Positions 41,134 to 49,426 of a stretch of DNA of 64,000 bases are shown piece after piece; within the stretch, counting starts at the first letter, position 1, and every line of letters begins with the position of its first letter. Location: NCBI GenBank assembly GCA_020721445.1, contig DYMU01000004.1:112200-176199 (forward strand), given 5' to 3'. The position numbers were made by a program, and so were the translations under genes. This stretch comes from Gemmobacter nectariphilus. Its GTDB lineage: Bacteria; Pseudomonadota; Alphaproteobacteria; Rhodobacterales; Rhodobacteraceae. The notes under the pieces are model-generated. The model was not told where the DNA came from. It ran no database searches and worked only from the letters and a program-made list of their open reading frames with translations.

Positions 41134-41456
41134 ATGATCGTGACAACCACACACAGCGTCGAAGGCCGCCCGATTGTCGATTACAAAGGCATCGTGACCG
41201 GCGAGGCGATCATGGGCGCGAACATCGTGCGTGACCTGTTTGCCGGAATCACCGATATCATCGGTGGCCGGTCCGGCGCCTATGAGACCAAGCTGGCTGA
41301 CGCCCGCGAAACGGCTTTGCGCGAAATGCAGGAGCGGGCCTATGGTCTGGGGGCAAACGCCATCGTGGGGGTCGATCTGGACTATGAGGTGACTATGAGG
41401 TGATCGGCCAGATGCTGATGGTCTCTGCCTCGGGCACGGCGGTGCGCCTTGGCTGA
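41134..41456 (+). pseudogene. YbjQ/UPF0145 family gene, frameshifted by an 11-bp duplication
   Basis: The open frame (41134-41403, 89 aa) matches the YbjQ heavy-metal-binding-domain family ([28 protein letters not shown]) up to VGVDLDYEV, then ends abruptly in TMR. Immediately afterwards the family C-terminus continues in another frame (IGQMLMVSASGTAVRLG, stop at 41454-41456). The cause is a direct duplication of GACTATGAGGT (41380-41390 and 41391-41401). Removing one copy restores a 103-aa protein. It lies between sufB and sufC. The truncated product might still be made, and an assembly error is not excluded. Confidence 0.85.
41380..41401 (+). repeat. 11-bp direct duplication inside the ybjQ-like gene
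   Basis: GACTATGAGGT is present twice in tandem with no other change. Because 11 is not a multiple of three, it shifts the reading frame of the YbjQ-family gene. Confidence 0.95.
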
Positions 41457-41580
41457 CAGATGCTGCCGCACCCTTCCGACCCGGACCGGGCCCGACACAT
41501 CGCCTGAAACGGGTCTGGGCCGGTTCCAGAAACTGCAATAAGACGCGCCGCGTCCAATACGAATACCAAGAGGCACAGAA

Positions 41581-42336
41581 ATGTTGGAAATCAAGAATCT
41601 GCACGTCAAGCTTGAGGAAGAGGACAAGGTCATCCTGCGCGGGGTTGACCTCAGCATCGGCGCCGGTGAGGTGCATGCGATCATGGGGCCGAACGGCTCG
41701 GGCAAATCGACGCTGTCCTATGTGCTGGCCGGGCGCGAAGGCTATGCGGTGACCGATGGCAGCGCCACGCTGGACGGCGCAGACATGCTGGCGATGGAAC
41801 CGGAAAACCGTGCCGCCGCAGGGCTGTTTCTTGCGTTTCAGTATCCGGTCGAAATTCCGGGCGTCGGCAACATGACCTTTCTGCGCACCGCCGTGAACGC
41901 GCAGCGCAAGACCCGTGGTGAGCCTGAACTTTCCGCCGGGGATTTCCTGAAGATCGTGCGCGAAAAGGCCAAGACGCTGAAGATTGATGCCGACATGCTG
42001 AAGCGTCCGGTCAACGTCGGCTTTTCGGGCGGCGAGAAAAAGCGCAACGAGATTTTGCAGATGGCCATGCTGGAACCCCGGATGTGCATCTTGGATGAAA
42101 CCGACTCTGGCTTGGATGTCGACGCGATGAAACTGGTGTCGGAAGGCGTGAACGCGCTGCGCAGCGAAGGCCGGTCTTTCCTTGTCATCACGCATTATCA
42201 ACGGCTTCTGGATCATATCAAACCCGATGTCGTGCATATCATGGCAGCGGGCCGCATCATCAAGACCGGCGGCCCGGAACTGGCGCTGGAAGTGGAAAAC
42301 AACGGCTATGCCGACCTGTTGGCGGAGGCGCAGTGA
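41581..42336 (+). CDS. sufC: Fe-S assembly ATPase SufC
   Basis: The ABC-type ATPase of the SufBCD complex. The 251-aa protein shows Walker A GPNGSGKST, the ABC signature FSGGEKKRNE (a SufC hallmark) and Walker B CILDETDSGLD. It starts MLEIKNLHVKLEEEDKVI, 125 bases after the damaged ybjQ-like gene. The final codons overlap the sufD start (TGATG). Confidence 0.96.
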   Translation: MLEIKNLHVKLEEEDKVILRGVDLSIGAGEVHAIMGPNGSGKSTLSYVLAGREGYAVTDGSATLDGADMLAMEPENRAAAGLFLAFQYPVEIPGVGNMTFLRTAVNAQRKTRGEPELSAGDFLKIVREKAKTLKIDADMLKRPVNVGFSGGEKKRNEILQMAMLEPRMCILDETDSGLDVDAMKLVSEGVNALRSEGRSFLVITHYQRLLDHIKPDVVHIMAAGRIIKTGGPELALEVENNGYADLLAEAQ

Positions 42337-43622
42337 TGGCGCAGCCGCAGGCAAAGACCGATGCGCTTGCTGCGCGGGTGGCCGGGCTTGCCGTCGCAGG
42401 CTCTGGCTGGCTGGGGGCTGCCCGCCGCGATGCCGCGGTGCGACTTTCCGCCATGGGGCTGCCATCACGGCGTGATGAATACTGGCGCTACACCGACCCC
42501 GTCAGCCTGACGCAAACCGTGGTCTTGCCCGCCGCGTTGTTTGAGACAGCCGACGAAGCCCCGGCGTTTGACGGGATTGACCGGTTGCGGCTGGTCTTTG
42601 TCGATGGGGTGTTTGATCCGGCGCAATCGGATGATCCGACGCTTGCAGGGGTCGAGATCACCGCCTTGCGCGCGGCCGGGACGACCGATATCCACTGGGC
42701 GCGCGATCTTTATGGCGTGCTTGAAGCGCGCGGGCAAACCCCGGTGCAGCGGCCTTTGGCCACCTTGAACACCGCCCACGCAACCGAGGGGCTGCTGATC
42801 CGGGCAACGGGCCGTGCGGCAAAGCCGGTCGACCTGATTTATCTGCGCAAGTCAGAGACTTCGGATGCGATGGTGCATCACTGCATCAAGGTTGAGGCCG
42901 GGGCTGAATTGACGGTTCTTGAAAACGGACCGGGGGCTGCGCGTTTTACCAAGGTGATGGAAGTGGACGTGGCCGAAGGTGGCCGGTTCCATCACGTCCG
43001 GGTTCAGGGTCGTGACGCCGAACGCCGCGCGGCCACGCATCTTTTTGCACGGGTGGGGGCCAATGCGCTGTTCAAGTCCTTTACCCTGACCGCCAATGGC
43101 CGCCTGACCCGCAACGATGCGGTGATCGAGCTTGCCGGCCATGACGGCGTGGCCCATGTCGCCGGGGCGGCCATGGGGGATGGCGATTTCCACCACGACG
43201 ACACCGTGTTCATGACCCATGCGGCCGAGCGGTGCGAAAGCCGTCAGGTGTTCAAGAAAGTGCTGAAGAACGGGGCTGTCGGGGTGTTTCAGGGCAAGAT
43301 CCTGGTCAAACCCGGCGCGCAGAAGACCGATGGGTATCAGATCAGCCAAAGCCTTTTGCTGGACGGCGCCAGCCAGTTTCTGGCCAAACCCGAGCTTGAG
43401 ATCTATGCCGACGATGTGAAATGCAGCCATGGCAGCACATCCGGCGCGATCGACGAGGTGGCGTTGTTCTATCTGCAATCGCGCGGCGTGCCCCGGCGGG
43501 TGGCGCAAAGCCTGCTGGTTCTGGCGTTTCTGGCCGAGGCGATTGCCGAAATCGACGATGAAGCCATCGCCGAAGACATTCGCAGCCGTCTTGAAGGCTG
43601 GCTGGCGCGGCACGAAGGCTGA
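42336..43622 (+). CDS. sufD: Fe-S assembly protein SufD
   Basis: Partner of SufB in the SufBCD scaffold. The 428-aa protein shows the PSRRDEYWRYTDP N-terminal segment and the conserved C-terminal ELEIYADDVKCSHGSTSGAIDE, with the His/Cys used at the SufB-SufD interface. The track starts at GTG 42333; ATG 42336 directly overlaps the sufC stop (TGATG) and is preferred. The next gene begins two bases after its stop. Confidence 0.94.
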   Translation: MAQPQAKTDALAARVAGLAVAGSGWLGAARRDAAVRLSAMGLPSRRDEYWRYTDPVSLTQTVVLPAALFETADEAPAFDGIDRLRLVFVDGVFDPAQSDDPTLAGVEITALRAAGTTDIHWARDLYGVLEARGQTPVQRPLATLNTAHATEGLLIRATGRAAKPVDLIYLRKSETSDAMVHHCIKVEAGAELTVLENGPGAARFTKVMEVDVAEGGRFHHVRVQGRDAERRAATHLFARVGANALFKSFTLTANGRLTRNDAVIELAGHDGVAHVAGAAMGDGDFHHDDTVFMTHAAERCESRQVFKKVLKNGAVGVFQGKILVKPGAQKTDGYQISQSLLLDGASQFLAKPELEIYADDVKCSHGSTSGAIDEVALFYLQSRGVPRRVAQSLLVLAFLAEAIAEIDDEAIAEDIRSRLEGWLARHEG

Positions 43623-43623
43623 C

Positions 43624-44100
43624 ATGTCAGTTACGCAAGATATGCTTGAAAGCTGGCGCCGCCCGCGCGTGGTGGTGCAACGGCATTTGTCGCGCGGGCA
43701 GTCAGAGCCGTTTGCCTTCAGCCTGCTGGTGGTGTTTTTGATCCTTGCCTTTGTTGCGCAATGGCCGCGGGCATCGCGCGTAGCGTTCGAGGTCGAGGGC
43801 ACGCCCGTCGCGCCGCAAATGCTGGCCATAGCGCTGGCCCTGTTGGCCACCATTCCGCTGTGGTATGGTCTGGCTGCGCTAAGCCGTCTGGTCGGCCGGG
43901 CGTTTGGCGGCAACGGCAGCTGGTATCGCGCCCGGATCGCCCTGTTCTGGTCCTTGGTCGCGGTCACGCCGATGATGCTGCTGCAAGGGCTGGTGGCAGG
44001 AATGGTCGGGCCGGGGCCGGGCCTGACAGCGGTGGGCATGCTGGCGGGAGTGTCGTTTTTGTATTTCTGGATCAACGCCCTGATCGTGGCGGAGGGCTGA
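43624..44100 (+). CDS. YIP1-like multi-span membrane protein, first of a pair
   Basis: A 158-aa membrane protein with about four hydrophobic segments (LLVVFLILAFVAQW; MLAIALALLATIPLWYGLAAL; ALFWSLVAVTPMMLLQGLV; VGMLAGVSFLYFWINALIVAEG). The fold pattern resembles the YIP1 family. It starts two bases after sufD and stops exactly where the second YIP1-like gene starts, so it belongs to the suf transcript. The track start 43429 lies inside sufD and is rejected. No function in Fe-S assembly is known to me. Confidence 0.7.
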   Translation: MSVTQDMLESWRRPRVVVQRHLSRGQSEPFAFSLLVVFLILAFVAQWPRASRVAFEVEGTPVAPQMLAIALALLATIPLWYGLAALSRLVGRAFGGNGSWYRARIALFWSLVAVTPMMLLQGLVAGMVGPGPGLTAVGMLAGVSFLYFWINALIVAEG

Positions 44101-44685
44101 ATGGATCTGTCTTTGGCAAGCCTGCTGACCATGGCGCGCGATACCGTGCAACGCCCGCGCGAAGGCGCGCGCCGGGTGATGCAGGCCAATGTGCCGATGG
44201 CGGCGCGCTGGATTGCGCTGATCCTGATGGCAGTGGTGTCGGCGCTGCTGGCGCATGTGTCCTTTGCGCTGCTGCCGGTCACCGCCCGGGCCGAGACTGC
44301 GGCGGTCATGCCCAGCCCGTTCGTGTCAGCGGTGATGCAGGGCGGGCTGATGCTGGCGGCGGTCGTGCTGATTGATGCGCTTGGGCGTTTCATGGGCGGC
44401 AAGGGCCGGTTTGAAGATGCGCTGATCCTGATGGTCTGGTTGCAGTTCATCTTGCTGATCCTGCAACTGGTGCAGATCGCCACGCAAATTGTGGCACCGC
44501 CCGTCTCGATGCTGGTCGGCTATTTTTCGGTCACGGTTTTCCTGTGGCTTCTCAGTCACTTCGTGGCCGAACTTCATGGCTTTTCTTCGGTGCTGAAAAC
44601 CTTTGGCGGCATCTTGTTGACGCTGCTTGCGGTGGGCTTCGTGCTGGCGTTTTTCTTTTCGGCATCAATGGGAAGTGCACTCTGA
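44101..44685 (+). CDS. YIP1 family membrane protein, second of a pair
   Basis: A 194-aa membrane protein with about five hydrophobic segments, starting at the base after the previous stop. The N-terminal amphipathic stretch DTVQRPREGARRVMQAN precedes the first span, as in bacterial YIP1-domain proteins. It is followed by sufS with a one-base gap. Its position between sufD and sufS, with the preceding related gene, suggests a membrane-linked accessory role in cluster assembly or an unrelated passenger; neither is shown. Confidence 0.75.
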   Translation: MDLSLASLLTMARDTVQRPREGARRVMQANVPMAARWIALILMAVVSALLAHVSFALLPVTARAETAAVMPSPFVSAVMQGGLMLAAVVLIDALGRFMGGKGRFEDALILMVWLQFILLILQLVQIATQIVAPPVSMLVGYFSVTVFLWLLSHFVAELHGFSSVLKTFGGILLTLLAVGFVLAFFFSASMGSAL

Positions 44686-44686
44686 C

Positions 44687-45907
44687 ATGTATGACATCAC
44701 CGCCATCCGCGCCGATTTTCCCATCCTGTCGCGGCAGGTGAACGGCAAGCCGCTGGTCTATCTGGACAATGGCGCAAGCGCGCAAAAGCCGCGCGCGGTG
44801 ATCGAGGCGGTGACACAGGCCTATTCGATGGAATATGCCAATGTTCACCGGGGGTTGCACTACCTTTCGAACCTTGCCACCGACAAGTATGAAGCCGTGC
44901 GCGGCACCATCGCCCGGTTCCTGAATGCCGGGCACGAGGCCGAGATCGTCTTCACCTCGGGCGCGACCGAAGCGATCAACCTGATCTCTTACGCCTGGGC
45001 CGCGCCGCGCCTGCAGGCCGGGGATGAGATCGTGCTGAGTGTGATGGAACATCACGCCAATATCGTGCCCTGGCATTTCCTGCGCGAACGGCAGGGCGTG
45101 GTGCTGAAATGGGTGGAGTGTGACCAGAACGGCGATCTGGACCCGCAGGCGGTGCTGGATGCCATCGGTCCGCGCACGAAACTGGTGGCGATCACCCATA
45201 TGTCGAACGTGCTGGGCACGGTGGTCGATGTGGCGGCAATCTGCGCCGGCGCAAAGGCAGCTGGCGTGCCGGTGCTGGTCGACGGGTCGCAGGCGGCGGT
45301 GCATATGCCGGTGGACGCGCAGGCCCTGGGCTGCGATTTCTATGCCATCACCGGACATAAGCTCTACGGGCCAAGCGGTTCTGGGGCGATCTTCATTCAC
45401 CGCGACCGGATGGCCGAGATGCGCCCGTTTCTGGGGGGCGGCGACATGATCCGCGAGGTGACGCGCGACAGCGTCAGCTACAACGATGCGCCGTTCACCT
45501 TTGAGGCGGGCACGCCGGGCATTGTGCAGCAGATCGGGCTGGGGGTGGCGCTGGACTATATGACCGCGCTGGGGATGGACAGGATTGCCGCCCATGAACG
45601 CCAGTTGCGCGACTATGCGCAGGCGCGGTTTGCCGGGTTGAACTGGCTGACGGTGCAGGGCAATGCGGCCAGCAAGGGCGCGATCTTCAGCTTTACGCTG
45701 GAAGGTGCGGCGCATGCGCATGACATTTCTACCATTCTGGACAAGCGCGGCATCGCGGTGCGGGCGGGCACGCATTGCGCCATGCCGTTGATGGCCCATA
45801 TGGGGGTAGGGGCGACCTGCCGCGCGTCATTCGGGCTGTATAACACCACCGATGAGGTGGACGCACTGGTCAGCGGCCTCGAGTTTTGTCGCGATATATT
45901 CAGCTAG
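44687..45907 (+). CDS. sufS: cysteine desulfurase SufS
   Basis: A 406-aa group II PLP-dependent cysteine desulfurase. The PLP lysine lies in ITGHKLYGPSG and the catalytic Cys in RAGTHCAMPLM, in the short rigid loop that makes SufS dependent on SufE or SufU. No sufE or sufA is visible in the window, so the activator is encoded elsewhere. ATG 44687 (MYDITAIRADFPIL) is the family start; the track's extra 20 residues overlap the YIP1 gene. This closes the suf operon. Confidence 0.95.
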   Translation: MYDITAIRADFPILSRQVNGKPLVYLDNGASAQKPRAVIEAVTQAYSMEYANVHRGLHYLSNLATDKYEAVRGTIARFLNAGHEAEIVFTSGATEAINLISYAWAAPRLQAGDEIVLSVMEHHANIVPWHFLRERQGVVLKWVECDQNGDLDPQAVLDAIGPRTKLVAITHMSNVLGTVVDVAAICAGAKAAGVPVLVDGSQAAVHMPVDAQALGCDFYAITGHKLYGPSGSGAIFIHRDRMAEMRPFLGGGDMIREVTRDSVSYNDAPFTFEAGTPGIVQQIGLGVALDYMTALGMDRIAAHERQLRDYAQARFAGLNWLTVQGNAASKGAIFSFTLEGAAHAHDISTILDKRGIAVRAGTHCAMPLMAHMGVGATCRASFGLYNTTDEVDALVSGLEFCRDIFS

Positions 45908-45962
45908 GCGCGTGTGTGCGACAATTTGCCCGACTGTATGCCGCGGTATGGTGAACGGCCAA

Positions 45963-45976
45963 TTGATCTAGCGCAA
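45963..45976 (+). promoter_or_regulatory. FNR/CRP-type box upstream of the octaheme cytochrome gene
   Basis: TTGAT-ctag-CGCAA fits the general CRP/FNR core TTG-N8-CAA and 8 of 10 positions of TTGAT-N4-ATCAA. It lies 52 bases before the cytochrome start. FnrL, Dnr or NnrR would be candidates; binding is inference. Confidence 0.4.
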
Positions 45977-46028
45977 AGTTATCAAAACCGATCCGGATGA
46001 CCCTTGCAGTGATCTGGCGGAGGACGAG

Positions 46029-47681
46029 ATGCGTAACAATACCCTTAGTCTTGCTGTGGTGCTGGCCGTGGCGGGACTGGTCGGCACCGCAAGGGCCGAA
46101 ACGGCGACCGAGCCTGCGTCGCTGGCGCCCGAAGTGCCGGGGCAGGGCAGCACGGCGGACCACAGCAAGTTCGAGGTGCTGAAGGGGCCGTTCGCCTCGG
46201 GCCCCGAGGTGACCAAAGCCTGCCTGTCTTGCCACACCGAAGCCAGCACGCAGGTGATGCACACCTTGCATTACAAATGGGACTACACCCACCCGGAAAC
46301 CGGGCAGAAGCTGGGCAAATCCAGCGTTCTCAATTCCTTCTGCGGCAACGTTGCATCAAATGAGGCCCGCTGCACCTCGTGCCACGCGGGCTATGGCTGG
46401 ACCGATGTGCGCCAGCCTGCGCCGACCGATCCGACAGCGGTCGATTGCCTTGCCTGCCACGATACCTCGGGTCAATACACCAAGCTGGACAATGCCGCGG
46501 GGCACCCGCCGGTGGGTGAGGTGCCAAAGGGCGCCAAGACCATTACCGGGGCCGATGCCTGGCCGGTCGATCTGGTCAAGGCTGCGCAATCGGTGGGCGA
46601 TCCAAGTCGTCAGAACTGCGGCAACTGCCACTTCTACGGCGGCGGCGGCGATAATGTGAAGCATGGCGATCTGTCGTCAGCCCTGATCAGCCCGGCGCTG
46701 AGCACCGATGTGCACATGTCGGCCGATGGGGCGAACATGACCTGCACCGCCTGCCATGTCAGCGAAAGCCACAAGGTTGCCGGGTCGCGCTATAACGTCG
46801 AGGCGCGCGATATTCCCGACAGTCACCTGCTGGGCCAACGCCGCGATGTGGCGACCTGTGAAAGCTGCCACAGCACCAAGCCGCATGACCTGACCCCGGT
46901 CGGGTTGAAGCTGAACGATCACACCGACCGCGTCGCCTGCCAGACCTGCCACATTCCCAGCTTTGCCCGGGGCGGGGTGGCCACCAAGACCAAATGGGAC
47001 TGGTCCACCGCCGGCAAGCTGAAGGATGGCAAGCCCTATCACGAAGACGGCTTTACGCAGTCTGACGGCAAACACCTGCACACCTATCTGTCGACCAAGG
47101 GCGATTTCGAATGGGGCGAAAACGTCGTGCCGCATTACGCCTGGTTCAATGGGCAGGTCGAATATACCACGGCGGATCAGACGTTTGACCCGTCAAAGCC
47201 GGTCGAGGTGAACCGCATCGCAGGCTCTGCCAGTGACCCCGGCGCGCGGATCTGGCCCTTCAAGGCGATGGACGGGCGGCAGGCCTTTGACACCGAGTTG
47301 AACACGCTGATGCACACCCAGGTCTACGGCCCCACCACCGTCAGCGCGTTCTGGACCAATTTCGACTGGGCCAAGTCGATCGAAGCGGCGGCCACCTATG
47401 TCGGGCAACCGTATTCGGGCAAGTTCGATTTCGTCGATACCAAGATGTATTGGCCGATCACCCATATGGTTGCGCCAGCGTCTGACGCGGTTGACTGCAA
47501 AAGCTGCCACACGCCGGGCGGGCGGATGGCGTCGATCACCGGCATCTATATCCCCGGTACCGGGCTGCCCTTGGGCGGCAAGCTGGGGCTGGTGATGCTG
47601 GCCTTGGCGATTGTCGGCGTGTTGGGCCATGGCGTCATTCGGATGGTGTCAGGCAAAGGGAATGAGGATCATCATGGCTGA
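46029..47681 (+). CDS. octaheme c-type cytochrome, tetrathionate reductase (OTR) family
   Basis: A 550-aa exported cytochrome with a signal peptide (cleavage likely after VGTARA) and eight CXXCH motifs: ACLSCH (about 65), RCTSCH (115), DCLACH (140), NCGNCH (197), TCTACH (239), TCESCH (277), ACQTCH (304) and DCKSCH (about 490). The spacing, with seven hemes in the first 310 residues and one far downstream, matches the octaheme tetrathionate reductase family, whose members can also reduce nitrite or hydroxylamine in vitro. A C-terminal transmembrane helix (LGLVMLALAIVGVLGHGVI) anchors it. GGAGG precedes ATG 46029. The stop overlaps the cytochrome b gene. Confidence 0.87.
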   Translation: MRNNTLSLAVVLAVAGLVGTARAETATEPASLAPEVPGQGSTADHSKFEVLKGPFASGPEVTKACLSCHTEASTQVMHTLHYKWDYTHPETGQKLGKSSVLNSFCGNVASNEARCTSCHAGYGWTDVRQPAPTDPTAVDCLACHDTSGQYTKLDNAAGHPPVGEVPKGAKTITGADAWPVDLVKAAQSVGDPSRQNCGNCHFYGGGGDNVKHGDLSSALISPALSTDVHMSADGANMTCTACHVSESHKVAGSRYNVEARDIPDSHLLGQRRDVATCESCHSTKPHDLTPVGLKLNDHTDRVACQTCHIPSFARGGVATKTKWDWSTAGKLKDGKPYHEDGFTQSDGKHLHTYLSTKGDFEWGENVVPHYAWFNGQVEYTTADQTFDPSKPVEVNRIAGSASDPGARIWPFKAMDGRQAFDTELNTLMHTQVYGPTTVSAFWTNFDWAKSIEAAATYVGQPYSGKFDFVDTKMYWPITHMVAPASDAVDCKSCHTPGGRMASITGIYIPGTGLPLGGKLGLVMLALAIVGVLGHGVIRMVSGKGNEDHHG

Positions 47682-48339
47682 GCGTCAGGTTCTGGTTTAC
47701 ACACGGTTCAACCGGCTTTGGCATTGGTCGCAGGTGGCCTCGATCTTTGCGCTGCTGTTTACCGGCGCTGCGATCATGGGCCTGCATGACCTGATCCCTT
47801 ACGGGCTTGCTGTCACGGTTCATTCTCTGGTGGCGATTGCGCTTTTGGTGCTTTGGGCATTCGCGACGTTCTGGCTGTTCACCACCGGGGCGTGGAAGCA
47901 GTTCCTGCCCAGTCAGGTCGGCCTGTTGCAGGTGGCCAAGTTCTATGCCTGGGGGGTGTTTCATGGTGAAACCCACCCGTACCGCAAGATCTTGCGCCGC
48001 CGTCACAACCCGTTGCAGGCACTTGCCTATCTGGCGCTGAAGATCATGCTGTTTCCAGCGATCTGGATCACCGGGCTGATCTATCTGGGCTTCACCTTCT
48101 GGGAACATCTGGACCCAAGCGGCACCGCGATCTGGGCGGTGGCCAACCTGCATATCCTGTCGGCCTTTGCGATTGCGACCTTTGTGGTGGCGCATGTCTA
48201 TCTGCTGACCATCGGCCATGGCTTTCGCAAGCATGTGCAGCCGATGGTGACGGGGTTCGAATGTGTTGACCTGACGCCGGAACAGGAAGCCTATCTGCAA
48301 GAAGAAGAACCCGATCGCCTGCGCGAACGCTGCAAATGA
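47674..48339 (+). CDS. cytochrome b/b6-type membrane subunit
   Basis: A 221-aa protein with four transmembrane helices and heme-ligand histidines in the pattern of Ni-Fe hydrogenase or formate/thiosulfate-reductase cytochrome b subunits (TRFNRLWHWSQVASI; VTVHSLVAIALL; ANLHILSAFAIATFVVAHVYLL). It would pass quinol electrons to the octaheme cytochrome, whose stop it overlaps by eight bases. GAGG lies six bases before ATG 47674. The two genes together look like a quinol-linked periplasmic reductase. Confidence 0.85.
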   Translation: MAERQVLVYTRFNRLWHWSQVASIFALLFTGAAIMGLHDLIPYGLAVTVHSLVAIALLVLWAFATFWLFTTGAWKQFLPSQVGLLQVAKFYAWGVFHGETHPYRKILRRRHNPLQALAYLALKIMLFPAIWITGLIYLGFTFWEHLDPSGTAIWAVANLHILSAFAIATFVVAHVYLLTIGHGFRKHVQPMVTGFECVDLTPEQEAYLQEEEPDRLRERCK

Positions 48340-48484
48340 CATCGGGCAAGCCCGGCAAAGCGCAGCGCCAACAACAGATCGCAGGCCCGGCAAGTGTGTG
48401 GCGGGCCTGCACGCTGTTTCGCGCGGCAAACGCCCGCTTTCCCGTTGCAGGACCGCGCTTTGGCCGTTATAGACCTTCGGGCAG

Positions 48485-48561
48485 GCACCCATAGCTCAGC
48501 TGGATAGAGCGTTGCCCTCCGAAGGCAAAGGTCGCACGTTCGAATCGTGCTGGGTGCACCA
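48485..48561 (+). tRNA. tRNA-Arg (anticodon CCG)
   Basis: A complete 77-base tRNA with encoded CCA. The acceptor stem GCACCCA pairs with TGGGTGC, the D-arm is GCTC-AGCTGGATA-GAGC, the anticodon stem TTGCC/GGCAA encloses CTCCGAA with anticodon CCG, and the T-arm GCACG/CGTGC has loop TTCGAAT. Confidence 0.97.
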
Positions 48562-48604
48562 AACTCTCCAGATGTTTGACAGCGTGCCAGACGGCTTGGC
48601 GCGG

Positions 48605-49426
48605 TTACTTCGGTGGCTGATGGCGCAGCGTCGCGACCCGGACCCGCAGTGCTGCAAACCCGGTGCGGCCTGCGGTGCGCAAGGCCGGCAGAACCAGTCG
48701 GGCGGTGCGCGGGCCCAGTCTGGGGCGCAAGCGACCCCGATCAAGCCACAGGCGCAAGAGCAGCGTCACCGCCGCACCAAGGGCGACCCCGGCCACCACA
48801 TCCGACAGCCAATGCACCCCGATCATCGCCCGGCTGAACGCCACCAGCAGGCCGAAGGTCAAAAACCCCAGCGCGTGGCGCGGCCAGATCAGCGCCAGGG
48901 CCACCATCATTGCGGTGGCGGTTGTGGCATGGCCCGACGGAAAGCTGGCCCAACTGTGCACCGTGGTCAGTGGCGCGAAATCGAAGATGCCGATGGCTTG
49001 GGTATTGGTGGGGCGCGCGCGCCCGATGACGTTCTTGGCGATCACGGCGATCGTGCCGCTAAGGGCAATCGAGCCTAGAAAGAACGCCAGCTCTGCCCGG
49101 ACCCGCAGCAAGACCAGACGCTGCCGCCCGGAAGCCTGGGTCAGCGCCAGCATCAGCGGCCCCAGCAGGGCAAGGCCGATGCCAAGGGGCCAAGCCGAAT
49201 TGCCGGGTCGGGTAACCTGAAACAGCAGCCGTCGGGTGGTCGGGTCCATCGCATCGGCAAGGGCCTTGACCGGGCGATCAAGGGCGATGGCCAGCACCAG
49301 CAGTGCCACGGCGGCGGTCAGGGTCAACGAAAACCAGCTTTGCCGCTGAAGGGCCAGACGCAGCTTTCGCAGACGATCCGGGGCAGGGGCCAGCGGTGTT
49401 ACGGCAAAAAAGTGGCAGTGCTTCAT
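48605..49426 (-). CDS. PAP2-family membrane phosphatase
   Basis: A 273-aa phosphatase with about five to six membrane spans. All three PAP2 signature motifs are present: KNVIGRARP, SFPSGHA and SRAMIGVHWLSDV. The family removes phosphate from lipid phosphates such as undecaprenyl pyrophosphate, phosphatidic acid or lipid A. It is the last gene of the six-gene minus-strand operon, overlapping the GT39 gene by four bases. The tail (RLRPRLGPRTARLVLP) is basic and cytoplasmic. The substrate is unknown. Confidence 0.85.
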   Translation of the reverse strand: MKHCHFFAVTPLAPAPDRLRKLRLALQRQSWFSLTLTAAVALLVLAIALDRPVKALADAMDPTTRRLLFQVTRPGNSAWPLGIGLALLGPLMLALTQASGRQRLVLLRVRAELAFFLGSIALSGTIAVIAKNVIGRARPTNTQAIGIFDFAPLTTVHSWASFPSGHATTATAMMVALALIWPRHALGFLTFGLLVAFSRAMIGVHWLSDVVAGVALGAAVTLLLRLWLDRGRLRPRLGPRTARLVLPALRTAGRTGFAALRVRVATLRHQPPK

